The notes under the pieces are model-generated. The model was not told the origin of the DNA and made no database searches. It was given only the letters and a program-made list of their open reading frames with translations. A DNA stretch of 64,000 nucleotides from Methylobacter sp. KS41 (lineage in GTDB: Bacteria; Pseudomonadota; Gammaproteobacteria; Methylococcales; Methylomonadaceae), in NCBI GenBank assembly GCA_002862125.1, contig PHSP01000003.1, positions 1,116,001 to 1,180,000 on the forward strand. The letters run 5' to 3'. The position numbers and the translations under genes were made by a program. Each line of letters starts with the position of its first letter. Position 1 is the stretch's first letter. Shown here one piece after another: positions 19,869 through 28,045 of this stretch.

Positions 19869-20333
19869 TTATATTTGCGATTGCAGATAATTTTGCAATC
19901 CCACTTTTTCAATTAATTCAAGCTGTGTTTCCAGCCAGTCGATGTGCTCTTCCTCGCTTTCCAGAATACTGGAAAAAAGATCACGGGAAACAAAATCACT
20001 CATCTTTTCGCAATAGGCAACGGCTTCTCTGAGCAAGGGGACAGCAATTTGTTCAAGTTTTAAATCACAGTCGAGCATTTCCCGTGGATTTTCACCAATC
20101 ATTAATTTGCCAAGATTTTGCAAGTTGGGCAGGCCTTCCAGAAAAAGAATTCGCTCAATAATTTGGTCCGCATGTTTCATTTCATCGATTGATTCGTGAT
20201 ATTCCTTTTCATTAAGTTTTTTAAACCCCCAGTGTTTGTACATTCGGGCATGCAGAAAATACTGGTTAATCGCAGTTAGTTCGTTTTCCAGCGCTTTATT
20301 AAGAAATTCAGTGACGCTTGTGTCGCCTTTCAT
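19869..20333 (-). CDS. bfr: Bacterioferritin
   Basis: Bfr forms a 24-subunit haem-containing iron store with ferroxidase activity. The 154-residue product retains Met52 (haem ligand) in [21 protein letters not shown] and the diiron ligands Glu18, Glu51, His54, Glu94, Glu127 and His130 by position ([16 protein letters not shown]). It lies 15 bases downstream of bfd on the same strand. Iron storage here suits the heavy Fe demand of the adjacent rnf and nif genes; that link is inference. Confidence 0.96.
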   Translation of the reverse strand: MKGDTSVTEFLNKALENELTAINQYFLHARMYKHWGFKKLNEKEYHESIDEMKHADQIIERILFLEGLPNLQNLGKLMIGENPREMLDCDLKLEQIAVPLLREAVAYCEKMSDFVSRDLFSSILESEEEHIDWLETQLELIEKVGLQNYLQSQI

Positions 20334-20348
20334 AAGAGTTTCTCTTGT

Positions 20349-20552
20349 CTAATCGTTAAGTATGGGGTGATTTATTGCAACGCTTAAATCAGTTTTTCGT
20401 TTGAGTAAATCCGTAACTTCTTTATTACATTTTCCACAATCCTTGCCCACCCCGAAACAATGAATTAGCTGTTTACGCGTGCAGACACCATTTTCGATGG
20501 CCGTTAAAATTTGCGAGTCGGTTACGGCTTTACAAACGCAAATGTACACCAC
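20349..20552 (-). CDS. bfd: Bacterioferritin-associated ferredoxin
   Basis: Bfd is a small 2Fe-2S protein that reduces Bfr haem to release stored iron. The 67-residue product has the four cluster Cys in the Bfd pattern: CVC (residues 5 and 7) and CGKC (residues 39 and 42). The start is GTG with AAAGGAAC upstream. It is paired with bfr. Confidence 0.93.
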   Translation of the reverse strand: MVYICVCKAVTDSQILTAIENGVCTRKQLIHCFGVGKDCGKCNKEVTDLLKRKTDLSVAINHPILND

Positions 20553-20655
20553 AGTTCCTTTAAGCCGGTTTTGATATTAGTTAAGGAAGCTCAAAAAATT
20601 AAGCTGGTTGCGGCAGTTAACTAAGAATTTAACAAACAGCTTATCAGACATTAAA

Positions 20656-20916
20656 TCAGCGTCTTCGCCTTTGCACCAATTGAGGATCAGCGGTTATCTG
20701 CCGGTAAATTTCCACGCGATCACCCTCCTTGACGGTGGTATCCAATGCTGCGATTTTACCGAATATGCCAACCTTTTGGTTGCTAAGATTTATTTCAGGA
20801 TAAAGTTTCAATACACCGGACAGATGGATTGTTTCCTCTATTGTGCTGGTATCAGGCACTTCCAGGCGCATCCATAATTGTCTATCGACTTCCGCGTAAC
20901 AAACACCGACGTTCAT
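20656..20916 (-). CDS. rnfH: RnfH family protein
   Basis: RnfH is a small beta-grasp (ubiquitin-like) protein commonly encoded at the end of rnf operons; its role is undefined. The 86-residue product starts MNVGVCYAEVDRQLWMRLEV, has VGIFGKIAALDTTVKEGDRVEIYR and a basic C-terminus QRRRR, all typical. A strong GAGGTATTATC precedes the ATG. It follows rnfE by 16 bases. Confidence 0.9.
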   Translation of the reverse strand: MNVGVCYAEVDRQLWMRLEVPDTSTIEETIHLSGVLKLYPEINLSNQKVGIFGKIAALDTTVKEGDRVEIYRQITADPQLVQRRRR

Positions 20917-20932
20917 GATAATACCTCATCGT

Positions 20933-21622
20933 TTATTCAGTTATAGCTTCGCTTAATACAGCGGGTTGCGGTTTTTTCTGCACAAGTTTCTGGTCTATCA
21001 TACGCTTGCCGACAATCAGAAAAGCCAGCATAATGAAGCCGCCAGGGGGCAGCGCCATTAATAAAAAGCCTTTGTAGTCGGGAATAACAGTGATTTCCAG
21101 AAACCTGAACGACTCGCCCAGCAACAATGAGGCGTTGGCGAATAGCGTACCCGCGGAACTTATTTCTCTTGCGGCGCCAAGTGCGACAAGTACAAGAGTA
21201 AAACCAAGCCCCATCATCAGGCCATCCCATAAGGCATGTTTTACCGGTTGTTTGGAAGCAAAGGCTTCGGCGCGGCCTAAAAGCGCGCAGTTGGTGACGA
21301 TCAGGGCAATGAACAAGCCCAGCACTTTGTAAAGCTCATGCGCCCAGGCATTCATTAATATATCCACTAGAGTTACCAGCGCAGCGATGAGCAGCACGAA
21401 TATAGGGATACGGATTTCATTGGGGATTAAATGCCGCGTCAGTGAAATGAGGCCATTGGATGCAGTGATAACAACCAGTGTGGCCAGCCCCATGCCCAGT
21501 CCATTGGTTGCAGTTCCCGTCACCGCCAGCAAGGGACACAGCGCCAGGTTCTGGCCGAAGACAATATTATTGTTCCAAATGCCGTCAGTTGTGATTTTAC
21601 GATAGGTTTCCGACATAAACAT
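20933..21622 (-). CDS. rnfE: Rnf complex membrane subunit E
   Basis: RnfE is an integral membrane subunit of the ion-translocating ferredoxin:NAD+ oxidoreductase. It is about 229 residues with six predicted helices; NALCPLLAVTGTATNGLGMG-like sequence is visible as NLALCPLLAVTGTATNGL, plus the conserved TNCALLGRAEAFAS. The start is taken at MFMSETYRKITTDGIW because AAGGAAATCGCC precedes it; a 43-residue longer frame would overlap rnfG. Part of the leftward rnfABCDGEH operon. Confidence 0.94.
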   Translation of the reverse strand: MFMSETYRKITTDGIWNNNIVFGQNLALCPLLAVTGTATNGLGMGLATLVVITASNGLISLTRHLIPNEIRIPIFVLLIAALVTLVDILMNAWAHELYKVLGLFIALIVTNCALLGRAEAFASKQPVKHALWDGLMMGLGFTLVLVALGAAREISSAGTLFANASLLLGESFRFLEITVIPDYKGFLLMALPPGGFIMLAFLIVGKRMIDQKLVQKKPQPAVLSEAITE

Positions 21623-21632
21623 GGCGATTTCC

Positions 21633-22343
21633 TTAAGGATTGATGAGTTGTGCTTGATGGGCCTTGAACAATTGCAGGCCGCGATGAATGGCTTGTACCG
21701 ATTTACGCGGGGTAATGGTAGCGCCGGCAAATTGGTCGAATACGCCGCCATCTTTTTTCACCGCCCATTGTGCCGGCGTTAGGTTGTCCAGGGAGCGGCC
21801 GGCAAAGTCCAAAATCCAGGCTGATTTACCTGCCTCAATCTTGTCGCCCAGGCCGGGAGTTTCCTTATGGCTGAGAACGCGAACGCCCAATATGTTGCCG
21901 TCTCTGTCTATGCCCATAATCATATTGATTGCGCCTGAATAGCCGTCGGGGGCGATAAACTTAAAGCACGCGGCCGTCACTTTTCCGGATTTTTTTGCCA
22001 GATACACCGTCGTTTCATTGGCGCCGATATTAAAGCCGGCTGAAGGGATACTCGCCGTGTCCAGAAGCATGTCATTATCATGCAGATTGGCCGGCACGAC
22101 TTCTTCCAGCGATTTTTTTAAATCCTCGTCGAGCCTCTGTTGGATAGTGTCTTCTGTACTGCAATTGGTCACGCCCAGCAGAACGCTGGCTAATAATGCA
22201 AATCCCGCTAAAATCCCTGTCTGGAACTCCAGCTTGGGTCTAAGCTTTTCCAGGTTTGACGGTTCAAGCCAACGACTTAGAAATTCCTTGAAACAGATGA
22301 GCTGTTTTTTCAGGCGTTGGATAATTTCGGGGTCATTTTTCAT
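21633..22343 (-). CDS. rnfG: Rnf complex FMN subunit G
   Basis: RnfG carries a covalently bound FMN on a periplasmic domain. The 236-residue product has one helix (about 44-62). The flavinylation-type motif DQFAGATITPRKSVQAIH lies near the C-terminus (SGATxT-like, with Thr as FMN attachment site). HKETPGLGDKI also fits the FMN-binding domain. The N-terminal cytoplasmic segment of about 40 residues is longer than in E. coli RsxG. It sits between rnfD and rnfE. Confidence 0.93.
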   Translation of the reverse strand: MKNDPEIIQRLKKQLICFKEFLSRWLEPSNLEKLRPKLEFQTGILAGFALLASVLLGVTNCSTEDTIQQRLDEDLKKSLEEVVPANLHDNDMLLDTASIPSAGFNIGANETTVYLAKKSGKVTAACFKFIAPDGYSGAINMIMGIDRDGNILGVRVLSHKETPGLGDKIEAGKSAWILDFAGRSLDNLTPAQWAVKKDGGVFDQFAGATITPRKSVQAIHRGLQLFKAHQAQLINP

Positions 22344-22358
22344 GGTTTTCGATTCGCT

Positions 22359-23432
22359 TCAGGATTTCGGAATTTCAAGAGGCTTGCCTTGGCGATCGCG
22401 TCCGTAAATCCGGGGCCGTATGTAATAATCTATCAGCGGCGTCGCCGCGTTCATAAGCAATATGGCAAACCCCGCGCCCTCGGGATACGCTCCCCAGGTA
22501 CGGATCACGAAAATTAAAAGCCCGCAACCTGCCCCAAAAACCAGCTGTCCAGCCGGTGTATTCGGCGAGGTGACATAATCAGTGGCTATGAAAAAAGCCA
22601 CTAACATCATCGCTCCCGAATTTAAATGCAGAAATGGGCTGATATAGTGTTCATCATCAATGATATGAAAAACGCTGGATAACGCCGTAACAGCGAGCAA
22701 TAAAGAGACTGGAATATGCCATTGAATAACGCCCTGGCGGATTAACCAAATCCCGCCGAGAACCAGCAATAACGTTGAAGTTTCTCCAAGGCTGCCGCGT
22801 GTCCAGCCGATAAAATTCAGAAGCCCGGAAATATCTTTTAATATTTCAGATAGTACATGGTTTTGCGAGAATTCGGTTTTTATAAATCCCAGAGTGGTCG
22901 CGCCTGTGCTCGCGTCAAGATTTTCCAGGCCTGAAAAAGTGATATGCCAGCTTTCGGCAAAACCCGGCGATTGTGAAAAAAACAACGGCGAAACGTTTGC
23001 CCAAGTCGTCATTTCAATAGGGAAAGAGATAAGCAGGGCGACCCTGGCCAGCATGGCGGGGTTAAACAGGTTTTGTCCCAGGCCGCCATAAACCTGTTTG
23101 CCTAAAATAATTGCCAGACCGGAACCTGCAACGCCTATCCACCAGGGCGCCCAAGGTGGCAGCGTCATGGCCAGCAACCAGCCGGTCAATACGGCAGAGC
23201 CATCCATAATGGCCGGTTTGGCAATTCTGCCTGCCAGACGCAAGCAAAAGGCTTCAAAAAAAACCGCTGATGACACGGTAATCATAAACAGATTAAAAGC
23301 CGGCCAGCCAAAACACAAGAGCCCGAATGCTGTCGCAGGCGATATCGCTAGCATGACTTGCCACATGATATGGCTGACGGTGTTTTTAGCGCCAACATGC
23401 GCGCCGCTGCTAGGTTTCATGTGCATCATCAT
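22359..23432 (-). CDS. rnfD: Rnf complex membrane subunit D
   Basis: RnfD is a polytopic subunit with covalent FMN. The 357-residue product shows multiple helices and the flavinylation site DASTGATTLGFIKTE (SGATT-type, about residue 187), plus FNPAMLARVALLISFP and FFIATDYVTSPNTPAGQL, all family hallmarks. Its start overlaps the rnfC stop by four bases. Confidence 0.95.
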   Translation of the reverse strand: MMMHMKPSSGAHVGAKNTVSHIMWQVMLAISPATAFGLLCFGWPAFNLFMITVSSAVFFEAFCLRLAGRIAKPAIMDGSAVLTGWLLAMTLPPWAPWWIGVAGSGLAIILGKQVYGGLGQNLFNPAMLARVALLISFPIEMTTWANVSPLFFSQSPGFAESWHITFSGLENLDASTGATTLGFIKTEFSQNHVLSEILKDISGLLNFIGWTRGSLGETSTLLLVLGGIWLIRQGVIQWHIPVSLLLAVTALSSVFHIIDDEHYISPFLHLNSGAMMLVAFFIATDYVTSPNTPAGQLVFGAGCGLLIFVIRTWGAYPEGAGFAILLMNAATPLIDYYIRPRIYGRDRQGKPLEIPKS

Positions 23433-24916
23433 ACCAATGCTTCCTGTTCGGCTTTCAGGAGTTCCCGCTCAGCCTTTGCCGCTATCCGGGCTAGCTCGTC
23501 TTCGCGTTGTTGCTGGGCTATGCGCTCCATGCGGGCATTGCGCGCATCGATCAGGCGTTTGGTTTGTTCGGATTTGTGCTGAGCCTGTTGTCTGGCGGCG
23601 ACTTCACCCGAAGCATATTTAAAATATTGCACCAAGGGAATATTGGATGGGCAAATATAGGAACAGCAACCGCAGCTGATACAGTCTTTTAAACCCAAGT
23701 CAACCGCTATGTCTAGTTGATTAATCCGGATATTGTTCGCCATATCCAGCGGGCGCAATCCTGCCGGGCAAACGCTGACGCAACTGGCGCAGCGGATGCA
23801 GGGCTGTTCATTGGTATTTTTTAATTCGCTTTGCGTTAATGCCAGAATACCACTAGTGGCTTTGACCGTGGGCAGGCCTGTGTGCGGCAAGGAATCGCCC
23901 ATCATCGGGCCGCCCATGACAATTCGCGCGACTTGGCCAGCATTTACTTTGCAAAAATTGAACAGCTCAGAGATTAAAGTCCCTAACGGAACTTCCACGT
24001 TCATGGGGCGGGTTACCGCGCCGCCGGAAACGGTGACAACCCGGCTCACCAGGGGTTGTCCATGCCGGATGGCTTTGTGGACGGCGTGAGCGGTGCCGAC
24101 GTTATGGATAGTTACGCCGATTTCTGATGAGCGGCAACCCACCGGAACTTCCTTGCCCGTCACATAGCGGATCAATTGCCTGTCCCAGCCCATGGGGTAG
24201 CGGGTAGGGATTTGAATGACTTTAATATGTGGGAAGGGCAATGCGGCGGCCTTCATTGACTGGTAGGCTTGCGGTTTGTTGTCTTCAATTGCGATCACGG
24301 CGTTTTCAGTTTCCATGCCATGAAGCATCAAGCGCACGCCGTCGATAATCTGTTCCGGGCGTTCCTGCATCAATCTATCATCGCAGCTTAAATAGGGCTC
24401 GCATTCCGCGCCATTAATAATTAGTATATCGATGCGGTTTTCACGCCCCATATTCAGCTTTACCGCCGTGGGAAAAGTTGCTCCGCCAAGACCGACAATG
24501 CCGGCGGCGCCGACGCGCAAACTAATATCTTCAGGCGTTAGCTGGAACGGGTCGGCAACAGGATAAGTCTTTATCCATTTATCGTCACCGTCAGTTTCCA
24601 GCACGATCATACGAATGGGCAGAGCGGACGGATGCGGAGCAGGATAGTCATTAACATCAAGGATGATGCCTGAACTTGGCGCATGAACAGGCGCTGATAT
24701 CATGCCTTGACTGTAGGCTAATAACTGGCCCTTAAGCACCTTGTCGCCGACTCTGATGAGGGGTTCGGCGGGCTTGCCAACGTGTTGTTGCAGCGGAATA
24801 TACAGCTTTTCCGGCAACGGAAAGTTATTGACTATGGGCTGTGTGGCGGTTGCTGCCTTGTGTTGTTCGGCATGGACGCCGCCCCGGATAAGTTGTTTTG
24901 AAAAAAAACTTAACAT
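23429..24916 (-). CDS. rnfC: Rnf complex NADH/Fe-S subunit C
   Basis: RnfC is the peripheral subunit that exchanges electrons with NAD(H). The product (about 495 residues) has the flavin/NADH-binding region VGAAGIVGLGGATFPTAVKL. Two 4Fe-4S motifs are CIRCASCVSVCPAGL and CISCGCCSYICPSNI. A charged Ala/Glu/Arg-rich C-terminal tail follows, short compared with E. coli RsxC. The start MLSFFSKQLIRGGVH overlaps the rnfB stop by seven bases; an ATG 39 bases upstream is less likely. Confidence 0.95.
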   Translation of the reverse strand: MLSFFSKQLIRGGVHAEQHKAATATQPIVNNFPLPEKLYIPLQQHVGKPAEPLIRVGDKVLKGQLLAYSQGMISAPVHAPSSGIILDVNDYPAPHPSALPIRMIVLETDGDDKWIKTYPVADPFQLTPEDISLRVGAAGIVGLGGATFPTAVKLNMGRENRIDILIINGAECEPYLSCDDRLMQERPEQIIDGVRLMLHGMETENAVIAIEDNKPQAYQSMKAAALPFPHIKVIQIPTRYPMGWDRQLIRYVTGKEVPVGCRSSEIGVTIHNVGTAHAVHKAIRHGQPLVSRVVTVSGGAVTRPMNVEVPLGTLISELFNFCKVNAGQVARIVMGGPMMGDSLPHTGLPTVKATSGILALTQSELKNTNEQPCIRCASCVSVCPAGLRPLDMANNIRINQLDIAVDLGLKDCISCGCCSYICPSNIPLVQYFKYASGEVAARQQAQHKSEQTKRLIDARNARMERIAQQQREDELARIAAKAERELLKAEQEALV

Positions 24917-25464
24917 ACGGCGTTGCTCGCTACGGGTAACACAGGTTTGGCCCATCGCCAGTTTCGTAACGTGACTTCAATCGGGTGCATTTGCAGGCAT
25001 TCGGTCGGGCAAACATCCACGCATTTTTTACAGCCTATGCAAGCATCGGCAACCACTGCGTGAATCTGTTTGGGCGCGCCTACAATAGCATCGGTGGGAC
25101 AGACTTTAAAACAGCGGGTGCAGCCGGTGCAGGTGGCTTCACTTACTCTGGCCACCAGTAATTCGGGTTCTTTGACTTCGCTTAAATCCAGATCCAATCC
25201 CAATAAAGCGGCGATTTGTTCAGCCAGTGCGCTACCGCCGGGAGGACATATTGTGGCTGGCGCTTTACCTTCGGCCAAGGCTTCCGCAGCCGGTCTACAT
25301 CCTGGGAAACCGCATTGACCGCATTGCGAACCGGGCATTAAGGATTCCAGTTCATCGACGATTGGACTGCTTTCAACTTTTAAGTACTTTGCGGCTATGC
25401 CCAGTAAAAAGCCTAGAAATAGCGCTAGCAACGTTAAACTGACAATTGCTGATAAAACATACAT
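24910..25464 (-). CDS. rnfB: Rnf complex Fe-S subunit B
   Basis: RnfB is the ferredoxin-facing subunit. From ATG (MYVLSAIVSLTLLALFLG, with GGGAAAGC upstream) it has an N-terminal membrane helix, the Fe-S domain MPGSQCGQCGFPGCRPAAEA, and two ferredoxin motifs CTGCTRCFKVCPTDAI and CIGCKKCVDVCPTECL. The product is about 184 residues. A longer in-frame start lies within rnfA and is rejected. Confidence 0.95.
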   Translation of the reverse strand: MYVLSAIVSLTLLALFLGFLLGIAAKYLKVESSPIVDELESLMPGSQCGQCGFPGCRPAAEALAEGKAPATICPPGGSALAEQIAALLGLDLDLSEVKEPELLVARVSEATCTGCTRCFKVCPTDAIVGAPKQIHAVVADACIGCKKCVDVCPTECLQMHPIEVTLRNWRWAKPVLPVASNAVC

Positions 25465-25477
25465 GGCTGCTTTCCCG

Positions 25478-26062
25478 TCACATTTTAGTATTAAGACCCG
25501 CGAAACCCATAAATGCCAGCGATAAAATACCGGCAGTGATAAACGCAATCGGCGTCCCGGCAAATAATGCTGGAACAGCCATTAGCGCCAAACGCTCTCG
25601 CAATCCCGCAAAAAGCACCATCACCAAGGTAAATCCCACCGCAGAACCAAAACCAAAAATCATGCTTTGCATAAAACCGTAGTGTTCCTGCACATTCAAT
25701 AACGCAACGCCCAGTACCGCGCAATTGGTGGTAATCAGAGGCAAAAAGATACCCAGTATTTGATACAGTGCCGGACTCGTTTTATGCACCACCATTTCGG
25801 TGAACTGAACTACTGCGGCAATAACCAGTATAAAAGCGAGTATGCGCAGAAACTGGATGTTGAAAGGAGCCAGTATAAAATGTTCAAGTATCCAGCTGGT
25901 CATTGCCGCCAATGTCAGCACAAAAGTTGTCGCCAAACCCATGCTTAATGCGGAATCGAGTTTTTTGGACACGCCCATAAACGGGCAAAGCCCCAAAAAC
26001 TTCACCAAAACTACGTTATTGACCAGAGCTGTGCCTAATAATAGTAATAGATATTCACTCAC
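25478..26062 (-). CDS. rnfA: Rnf complex membrane subunit A
   Basis: RnfA is a six-helix membrane subunit, homologous to RnfE in inverted topology. Family signatures are [24 protein letters not shown] and [20 protein letters not shown]. The start is taken as GTG ([14 protein letters not shown]), with GGAAAA upstream. An ATG 42 bases earlier lies at or before the transcript start expected from the sigma-54 promoter at 26113-26126 and does not match the family N-terminus. First gene of rnfABCDGEH, in a NifA/sigma-54 arrangement. Confidence 0.95.
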   Translation of the reverse strand: MSEYLLLLLGTALVNNVVLVKFLGLCPFMGVSKKLDSALSMGLATTFVLTLAAMTSWILEHFILAPFNIQFLRILAFILVIAAVVQFTEMVVHKTSPALYQILGIFLPLITTNCAVLGVALLNVQEHYGFMQSMIFGFGSAVGFTLVMVLFAGLRERLALMAVPALFAGTPIAFITAGILSLAFMGFAGLNTKM

Positions 26063-26112
26063 TGTTTTTTCCACTTTAAGGTAGCCTGTTATCAGTATTT
26101 TCATTACTTAAA

Positions 26113-26126
26113 GCATTAATTATGCC
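26113..26126 (-). promoter_or_regulatory. Sigma-54 -24/-12 promoter for rnfA operon
   Basis: Minus-strand TTGGCATAATTAATGCTT has GG and GC with exactly ten bases between them, matching the TGGCAC-N5-TTGCW consensus at the invariant positions. Transcription would start near 26101, about 40 bases before the rnfA GTG. Confidence 0.75.
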
Positions 26127-26204
26127 AATTTACCAGTTACGTTTATACAGCAAGTTTAGCGGACGAGTGCCGGGGAAATTTTTATGAAATAAGTGCATGC
26201 AATC

Positions 26205-26220
26205 TGTTGCAAGTAATACA
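26205..26220. promoter_or_regulatory. NifA upstream activating sequence (TGT-N10-ACA), site 1
   Basis: TGTTGCAAGTAATACA is a perfect TGT-N10-ACA. It lies about 80-105 bases upstream of the rnf -24 element and about 150-185 upstream of the nifL start of transcription, in the range for NifA enhancers. Confidence 0.75.
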
Positions 26221-26245
26221 ATACCAGCACCCGTAAAAATGTTTG

Positions 26246-26261
26246 TGTCGTAAACCTTACA
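26246..26261. promoter_or_regulatory. NifA upstream activating sequence (TGT-N10-ACA), site 2
   Basis: TGTCGTAAACCTTACA is a second perfect TGT-N10-ACA. Its spacing from site 1 is 41 bases centre to centre, close to four helical turns, which would suit cooperative binding on one face. Confidence 0.75.
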
Positions 26262-26366
26262 AAAACTGATGATAATTGAACTCGCTTGTTTACTGATTTT
26301 GCCTTATTTAGGTAGGGTTTTCGCCCAAAACAGATTGAGTTTGCATAAGGCAGCAGCATTAAAATA

Positions 26367-26380
26367 GGCATAATTTTTGC
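26367..26380 (+). promoter_or_regulatory. Sigma-54 -24/-12 promoter for nifLA
   Basis: TAGGCATAATTTTTGCT has GG-N10-GC with the TTGCT -12 box intact. The predicted start is near 26392, about 30 bases before the nifL ATG. Confidence 0.75.
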
Positions 26381-26422
26381 TAATTACATTTAAAGATTAT
26401 CCTTAGCCCTGTCATTATTTCC

Positions 26423-28045
26423 ATGAAAAAATCCTCATTGCAATATTTAACGATGCATTCCGATATGCAAAGCACCAGTGATGAATCAGCAGCCAATCTT
26501 CCCGGAGAGGGACAAACTAAAAGTAACGATGGCCGGATTCCTTACAGTCTGTTTGTCGAGACGGTCGAACAGGCGCCGATGGCTATTTCGATTACCGATA
26601 AAAAGGCCAATATACTTTATGTTAATGAAGAGTTTTCAAAAGTTACCGGCTACCAATCGGCTGACATCCTGGGAGAAAACGAATCGAAATTATCTGACAA
26701 AACGACGCCGAGACATGTTTATTACGACTTGTGGCATACTATCAGCAGCAAGAAAATATGGCGCGGGACATTATGTAACCGGCACAAATTCGGCCACCGC
26801 TATCTTGCCGATTTGACCATTGCTCCCATGTTAAATGAGCAGGGAGCGATAACCCATTTCATCGGCATGCATCGGGATATTACCCAATCCCATGAATCTG
26901 AAAAAAGAGTCTTTAATCAGAAATTACTGATTGAATCGGTTATTAATTCATCGCCTATCGCTATGGTGGTTATTGATGATCAGGACCGGTTGATATTGGA
27001 TAACCATAACTATAAAACGCTGGTAAGTGATCTGGGTAAAGGTGAGCCTGCAACTTTTTTTTTACAGTTGTTGCGTAATGAGATGGGGGATTCATGGCGG
27101 CAAATACAAAGTAATCAACAGGGCTTTAATGGCCGTGAATTTAGAATAGAAGGCAAGGGAAGCCGGAAAACCCGATGGTTCTCTTGCGCCGGGAACTGGT
27201 TCATGGAAAGTGAAGTTAATGCGGATTCTTTTTTTGAGAATGCTTCAAAACAGTATCTGATACTGACAATAACCGATATCACCCGGCAACGGCGGCAGAT
27301 GGAAGAACTGCATCTTCAGACATTAAAAACCATTATGTCCGAGGATGAGCGGGTGCGCGGCCTCAGAGAAACGTTGCTGGGTGCGATGCACCAGATTCAA
27401 ATGCCAATGAACCAAATCAGGGCGGCCGAACAGCTATTAAAACATAAGCGGGAAGATCAAAATGCCGGCCTGCTACAGGCCTTGCAGCAGATTCAACAAT
27501 CAGGGGAAGCAGCTATTGCGACGATGCAAAAATGCATACCCGAGATTCTGCAAGCCGCTGTTATTCCGATTAATCTTAATCAAGTTTTGCATGAAGTGCT
27601 ATTACTTAGCGAACAACGGATATATAGTCAGGGTATAGACGTGCATTGGCAGCCGCTATCCCAGTTGCCAAATATCCTTGGCTCTGAAAATCGCCTGCGC
27701 ATATTGTTTAAACAATTAATCGACAATGCGATTGATGCAGTGAGCTTGTCAGTCAGTGGAGAAAAGCGGCTCAAGATCACTACGGATACTGATGCAGATT
27801 TGATTTTTGTCAGCATTGAAGACAGCGGGCCGGGTATTCCGGTTGAAAAACGCACAAAAGTGTTTGAGCCATTTTATACCACTCGTCCCATGGGAGGCAG
27901 TCAGGCCGGAATGGGGCTGGTTATGGCCAAGGAAATTGTTAACCAGCACCAGGGATTTATCGAAATTGATCAAGATTATGACCAAGGCTGCCGGTTTAAA
28001 ATAAGTTTCCCATTGCACAGACAGGAGTCCAGGAGGTTAACGTAA
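26423..28045 (+). CDS. nifL: NifL, redox/nitrogen-responsive anti-activator of NifA
   Basis: NifL binds and inhibits NifA under oxygen or excess fixed nitrogen. The 540-residue product has a PAS1 domain (about 42-150, MAISITDKKANILYVNEEFS ... IGMHRDIT, the FAD site in the family) and a PAS2 domain (about 165-285). A helical H region (about 310-365, LLGAMHQIQMPMNQIRAA) precedes a GHKL ATPase domain with N box NAIDAV, G1 EDSGPGIP and G2 GMGLVMAKEIV. No strong Shine-Dalgarno is seen; an internal ATG (MHSDMQS) is an alternative. It overlaps nifA by one base, implying coupled translation. Confidence 0.95.
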   Translation: MKKSSLQYLTMHSDMQSTSDESAANLPGEGQTKSNDGRIPYSLFVETVEQAPMAISITDKKANILYVNEEFSKVTGYQSADILGENESKLSDKTTPRHVYYDLWHTISSKKIWRGTLCNRHKFGHRYLADLTIAPMLNEQGAITHFIGMHRDITQSHESEKRVFNQKLLIESVINSSPIAMVVIDDQDRLILDNHNYKTLVSDLGKGEPATFFLQLLRNEMGDSWRQIQSNQQGFNGREFRIEGKGSRKTRWFSCAGNWFMESEVNADSFFENASKQYLILTITDITRQRRQMEELHLQTLKTIMSEDERVRGLRETLLGAMHQIQMPMNQIRAAEQLLKHKREDQNAGLLQALQQIQQSGEAAIATMQKCIPEILQAAVIPINLNQVLHEVLLLSEQRIYSQGIDVHWQPLSQLPNILGSENRLRILFKQLIDNAIDAVSLSVSGEKRLKITTDTDADLIFVSIEDSGPGIPVEKRTKVFEPFYTTRPMGGSQAGMGLVMAKEIVNQHQGFIEIDQDYDQGCRFKISFPLHRQESRRLT

